Positions 8,243 through 10,559 of a DNA stretch of 10,559 nt are shown here, piece by piece. The notes beneath the pieces were generated by a model. The model was not told where the DNA came from. It ran no database searches and worked only from the letters and a program-made list of their open reading frames with translations. The stretch spans positions 1 to 10,559 of the forward strand of contig JAKQPY010000265.1 in assembly GCA_029564465.1 (NCBI GenBank), in the 5' to 3' direction. The stretch comes from JAGOEF01 sp029564465 (GTDB lineage Bacteria > Bacteroidota > Bacteroidia > Bacteroidales > ML635J-15). The position numbers and the translations under genes are program-made. The stretch's first letter is position 1. Each line of letters opens with the position of its first letter.

Positions 8243-9256
8243 TCAGTATTTTTCTAAGCCCAGTTTTTTCGCAATTTCGGCAAGTACCTCATCTCCAAAA
8301 TTCAGTTCAAGCTGTTTCAGTGCATCATCGCGCAGGAGCACGCCTTCGCGGATAAGTTTGCTTGCCTCCACATGGTAATGGGTATATCCGTAATGCTTCA
8401 TCGAATAATACACCGAAAGAAAGTTCAGCGAACAATTGGTAGAACCTGTAGGATAGCTAAACACGGGTGCTTTCCAGCCGAGTTCTTTTTTAATGAGGTC
8501 AACATATACTTCAGGGCCAAAAGGCAGAAACCAATGCGGTGAAATCACCATGGTTTTAAAACGTTTTTTTGCTCGCGACAGCACTTCTTCCATGCTGCGC
8601 GGGAAGTTTTTGTACTGAGGCAGGTTTTTCAATTCATTGTCGAGAAAGTCGCGGGTATTATCGGCCATTTCTTTGAACTCAGCCGTGTGCACGTTGCATC
8701 CGCATTTCGACATGATTTCCTGTTTGGTGGACTGACCTTTTGTCCACCCGGCAACGATAATAGGAATTTCGTAACGGGCGGCTGTTTCGAAAGCCAGGTC
8801 CATATACCATATAGAACAGGGGTGGCAAATTACCGCTTTTGAACCACTGCTTACCATACGGGCAAACAGTTGCTTCATGTAACCCGACTTAAAAAACAGA
8901 AAATCAATGCCCAGAATTTCGACGGCTTTATGGATGTTTTCTAACGCCTCATCGGTTTCAAATCCATGATCAAAAGTGAACGCAAGCGGATTGAGTCCAT
9001 AGCGCTTTTTCATATAATACAGGGCAGAAGTACTGTCTTTACCACCGCTGCACATCACCATACAATCGTATTTTTGCCTGCCCCGGTGCTTATCAAGAAT
9101 CTTAATCAGGTCGCTTTCGAGGGGTTTCTGCGTTTCGAATTTTTCGGCACGCTGATGCGCAACACACAAATTACAAACCCCGTCGTCGTTAAGGTAAATA
9201 CCGGGTTTATGCTCGGGCATTATACAATTGCTGCAAATCCTTGGGGTGTCAGCCAT
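8243..9256 (-). CDS. PP-loop ATPase, N-acetyl-sugar amidotransferase-like
   Basis: This 337-aa protein has an N-terminal zinc-ribbon-like pair C8xxC11 and C28xxC31. The pyrophosphatase loop SGGKDS is at 70-75, followed by a Rossmann-type strand ('AFTFDHGFET'). Further cysteines occur at C144xxC147, C185xC187 and C275. The N-terminal 'CSNCIMPE...GVCNLC' layout matches the WbpG/PseA-type N-acetyl-sugar amidotransferases. Those adenylate a carbonyl on a sugar and use ammonia from a HisH/HisF-type partner to make an amidine. No such partner is visible here. The next gene upstream is TusA-like, so delivery of sulfur instead of ammonia is possible, as in PP-loop thiolases; this is inference. The ATG lies 4 bases after the TusA stop and the stop lies one base before the carbamoyltransferase start. 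The PP-loop assignment is firm; amidation versus thiolation is open. Confidence 0.88.
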   Translation of the reverse strand: MADTPRICSNCIMPEHKPGIYLNDDGVCNLCVAHQRAEKFETQKPLESDLIKILDKHRGRQKYDCMVMCSGGKDSTSALYYMKKRYGLNPLAFTFDHGFETDEALENIHKAVEILGIDFLFFKSGYMKQLFARMVSSGSKAVICHPCSIWYMDLAFETAARYEIPIIVAGWTKGQSTKQEIMSKCGCNVHTAEFKEMADNTRDFLDNELKNLPQYKNFPRSMEEVLSRAKKRFKTMVISPHWFLPFGPEVYVDLIKKELGWKAPVFSYPTGSTNCSLNFLSVYYSMKHYGYTHYHVEASKLIREGVLLRDDALKQLELNFGDEVLAEIAKKLGLEKY

Positions 9257-9260
9257 ATAT

Positions 9261-9494
9261 TTATTTTATCTTAATATTCATGACAATATTACTTGAATCG
9301 GTTGATTCAACCGATAATAATTCAAAATCGTTTTCTTCCTGCAGCGCCAACGGAATACGATCGAGGGCCACCATGTCGTCAACAATAAGTTGCAGAACCT
9401 CACCTGAATTCATGGTTTCGAGTTTAATCAGCAGTTTCGGCAGATTACCCGGACAGGGCAAACCCCGCAGGTCGAGAATTTCATCAGGTTTCAT
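9261..9494 (-). CDS. TusA-family sulfur-carrier protein
   Basis: This 77-aa protein matches the family's length. The signature 'LDLRGLPCPGNLPKLLIKL' at 8-26 places the persulfide-forming Cys at residue 14. 'GEVLQLIVDD' and 'DRIPLAL' follow, giving the two-layer alpha/beta fold pattern. TusA proteins accept sulfane sulfur from a cysteine desulfurase and hand it to a target enzyme. The usual CPxP is here CPGN, so the second proline is lost while the cysteine remains. The open frame continues upstream to 9524, but ATG at 9494 starts one base after the DUF5989 stop, is preceded by GGGG, and gives the family's normal N-terminus. Its place just before the PP-loop gene suggests it serves that enzyme rather than tRNA thiolation, which is inference. 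Confidence 0.9.
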   Translation of the reverse strand: MKPDEILDLRGLPCPGNLPKLLIKLETMNSGEVLQLIVDDMVALDRIPLALQEENDFELLSVESTDSSNIVMNIKIK

Positions 9495-9495
9495 A

Positions 9496-9657
9496 CTATA
9501 CCCCGGCATAAATGAACGATACAATAACCGCCGGACCGATATAATACACCAAAATGGCCAAAAAAGCCAGTATCAGCAGCAGGGGGGCCAAAAAACTCAG
9601 CTTATGCTTTCTGATAAGAAGCCACATTTGCTTCAAAATATATCCTACTTTTCTCAT
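9496..9657 (-). CDS. DUF5989-family small membrane protein
   Basis: This 53-aa protein begins MRKVGYILKQMWLLIRKHK. It has one TM segment at about 21-42 and ends with 'SFIYAGV', the conserved tail style of DUF5989 proteins. Basic residues before the TM segment predict the N-terminus inside and the short tail outside. Proteins of this family are known as recurrent neighbours of carbamoyltransferase and SGNH genes, but their function has not been established to my knowledge. It starts 3 bases after the preceding 72-aa membrane protein and ends one base before TusA, so it is clearly part of the operon. It probably acts as a membrane partner or anchor for the cytoplasmic enzymes, which is inference. 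It is short enough to be missed by many gene callers. Confidence 0.85.
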   Translation of the reverse strand: MRKVGYILKQMWLLIRKHKLSFLAPLLLILAFLAILVYYIGPAVIVSFIYAGV

Positions 9658-9660
9658 AGT

Positions 9661-9879
9661 TTACGATTGGTTTTCGAAATGTTCCTGTGAATTTTTGATT
9701 GGCTCAGAGCTCACCCAATAGGTTTTTGCCTCAACAAAAGGTTTGGCCAGCTTTTTTCGCGTAAATATCACATAAAACAGCCAGGTAAGCGGAAACACCA
9801 ACACATAGGTAAGAGTCAGAAAAATTGCAATCAAAATTTTCTGCACAAACCTTATGTATATCCACATAATTTTTTTCAT
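9661..9879 (-). CDS. Small membrane protein, first gene of the operon
   Basis: This 72-aa protein was not recognised by name. Residues about 11-39 are hydrophobic, with a proline in the middle ('TYVLVFPLTWLF'), so it forms one long TM segment or a tight hairpin. A basic stretch (RKKLAKP) and a polar tail with 'AKTYWV' follow. I recall small proteins with this layout and a Tyr-Trp tail in the same carbamoyltransferase/DUF5989 cassettes, where an SxtJ-like membrane protein is also common. This one is shorter than SxtJ and I do not equate them. The frame can begin at GTG 9882, but the adjacent ATG at 9879 is the better start. It is 3 bases from the DUF5989 gene. The role is unknown; a membrane scaffold for the pathway enzymes is a guess. 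Confidence 0.75.
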   Translation of the reverse strand: MKKIMWIYIRFVQKILIAIFLTLTYVLVFPLTWLFYVIFTRKKLAKPFVEAKTYWVSSEPIKNSQEHFENQS

Positions 9880-9888
9880 CACTGTGCT

Positions 9889-10413
9889 TTGAACAAAATT
9901 AAAAAAATATTAGATTTAAACGAAATTAAAATTGACGGGGTGGAAAACAATGTGAAACGCAAATATTATGTTACAATATTACTGATAGCAATTGTATTAG
10001 TACTGGTATATCTTACAACAATTCAAAAGAGCAATTCCAATACTATAACTATTTACGTTCCTGATAATATTAAAATGGTGGCTTACAAATCGTATTATCA
10101 CAGCATTGTGGTTGAAGACAATACAATTATTAGAAAAAGTGGTATAATACCTTACGAAAATTTTACTCTGATACTTTCGCCCAAAATCAGGCAGGAACAT
10201 TGGTTTATTTCTGTTAATCAACAAAATAACATTGAAACTAAAAAATATTACCCCATTCCTTCAGAATTTCAAAAAGATAGCGAAGTAATCGTCTTTAATA
10301 ACTCCGGATATCTAACAAGCAACAAACATAGAAATATTTGTATCTTTCTTATTATTTGCATCATAACCATAGTCATTCCTTTCATTAAGGACAGATCCGA
10401 ATCAAATGAATAA
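9889..10413 (+). CDS. Unknown AT-rich protein with two transmembrane segments
   Basis: This frame encodes up to 174 residues and I do not recognise a family. TM segments lie at about 27-43 (after the basic 'NVKRKYY') and 149-166. The roughly 100 residues between them are beta-rich and polar and should lie outside the membrane, with both ends inside. The start is uncertain. TTG at 9889 gives the longest form. GTG at 9952 would give a 153-aa protein beginning MKRKYYVTILL, a good signal-anchor start, with the purine-rich GGGGTGGAAAA just before it. The first ATG is not until 10072, inside the domain. The gene is visibly richer in A and T than the operon and lies between the operon head and an insertion sequence, consistent with separate acquisition. 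Its 5' end overlaps the presumed operon promoter, so the two may interfere. Confidence 0.6.
   Translation: MNKIKKILDLNEIKIDGVENNVKRKYYVTILLIAIVLVLVYLTTIQKSNSNTITIYVPDNIKMVAYKSYYHSIVVEDNTIIRKSGIIPYENFTLILSPKIRQEHWFISVNQQNNIETKKYYPIPSEFQKDSEVIVFNNSGYLTSNKHRNICIFLIICIITIVIPFIKDRSESNE
9894..9901 (-). promoter_or_regulatory. Candidate Bacteroidota -7 promoter element of the operon
   Basis: Read on the - strand, these bases are TAATTTTG, an exact match to the TAnnTTTG -7 consensus of the main sigma factor in Bacteroidota. They lie 14 bases before the ATG of the first operon gene. Transcription would start about 8-10 bases before that ATG, giving a very short leader. The upstream side is extremely AT-rich, but I see no convincing TTTG -33 box at standard spacing. 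In AT-rich DNA such an octamer can occur by chance, so this is tentative. Confidence 0.3.
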
Positions 10414-10419
10414 AATCAA

Positions 10420-10559
10420 GGTTCTACTACCATTTTAGTGGGTACAGATTTAAGCCCCCATGAAAAAATAAGATTGCACTTCTAAAGTTTGGGAATTTTC
10501 TGTACCCTCTGGCAGCGATTTTTATTTCCTGGATTTTTCCGTTGAATCTTTCGGCCATT
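10420..10559 (-). mobile_element. Partial ISL3-like insertion sequence, terminal part
   Basis: The transposase C-terminus marks one end of an insertion sequence that extends to the right of the window. The element's outer end probably lies at about 10420, where GGTTCTACTACC begins; ISL3 elements usually start with GG. The stop codon of the unknown membrane gene is only 6 bases before this point. The opposite end and the target duplication lie outside the window, so the boundary is an estimate. Confidence 0.5.
10427..10559 (-). CDS. ISL3-like transposase, C-terminal 43 residues only
   Basis: Read on the - strand from the window edge, the frame starts with 'MAERFNGKIQEIKIAARGYR' and runs to 'GGLNLYPLKW' and a TAG at 10427-10429. 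The pattern of an N/E-type catalytic-helix end (ERFNGKIQ), then 'ARGYRKFPNFRSAILFF', is what ISL3-family (DDE) transposases show at their C-terminus. The visible Met is very probably internal, since the family is about 400 residues or longer and the gene continues beyond the window. Whether the element is intact cannot be seen. Confidence 0.75.
   Translation of the reverse strand, partial: MAERFNGKIQEIKIAARGYRKFPNFRSAILFFHGGLNLYPLKW

Noticed and set aside
1512..9879. RiPP biosynthesis with a precursor peptide for the radical SAM enzymes.
   Set aside because: The only small genes encode hydrophobic membrane proteins and a TusA-like protein. None has a leader/core layout and no peptidase or peptide exporter is present.
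9661..9879. Naming the 72-aa protein SxtJ.
   Set aside because: SxtJ-family proteins are clearly longer, and I could not match specific motifs. Only the neighbourhood is similar.

Overview
The window looks like accessory DNA from a member of the Bacteroidota. This is inferred from moderate-to-low GC, an almost complete lack of Shine-Dalgarno sequences, a TAnnTTTG-type -7 box at the head of the main operon, and the style of the proteins. No rRNA, tRNA or marker gene fixes the taxon. Almost every base lies in a gene. The non-coding gaps are a few bases each, apart from the short junction with an insertion sequence at the right edge.

Layout, left to right. (1) Bases 3-1496, + strand: a radical SAM protein (here rSAM-A) whose 5' end lies outside the window. 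(2) Bases 9879 down to 1512, - strand: one compact run of eight genes with junctions from an 11-base overlap to a 4-base gap. In transcription order these are a 72-aa membrane protein; a 53-aa DUF5989 membrane protein; a TusA-like sulfur-carrier protein; a PP-loop ATPase of the N-acetyl-sugar amidotransferase type; a NodU/CmcH/TobZ-type O-carbamoyltransferase; a three-TM SGNH/GDSL hydrolase-like protein; and two more radical SAM proteins (rSAM-C, then rSAM-B). rSAM-B ends only 15 bases from the convergent rSAM-A. (3) Bases 9889-10413, + strand: an AT-rich gene for an unknown protein with two TM segments, divergent from the operon. (4) From about 10420 to the right edge: the terminal part of an ISL3-like insertion sequence, with the C-terminus of its transposase on the - strand.

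How the genes may work together. The carbamoyltransferase, SGNH protein and DUF5989 protein form a combination I recognise from bacterial glycan or secondary-metabolite loci. The carbamoyltransferase would act in the cytoplasm. The SGNH domain is predicted to sit on the periplasmic side. The two small membrane proteins probably act as membrane anchors or partners. Added here are a PP-loop/TusA pair, which could activate a substrate and deliver sulfur (or nitrogen), and three paralogous radical SAM enzymes. All three carry a four-cysteine twitch/SPASM-like cluster domain in front of the SAM core rather than behind it, with identical cysteine spacing (Cx17C-x40-CxxC). The inferred picture is an envelope-linked tailoring pathway for a glycan, lipid or small molecule, with carbamoylation, radical chemistry and possibly thiolation. 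The substrate cannot be read from this window. There is no glycosyltransferase, no transporter and no evident RiPP precursor gene inside it.
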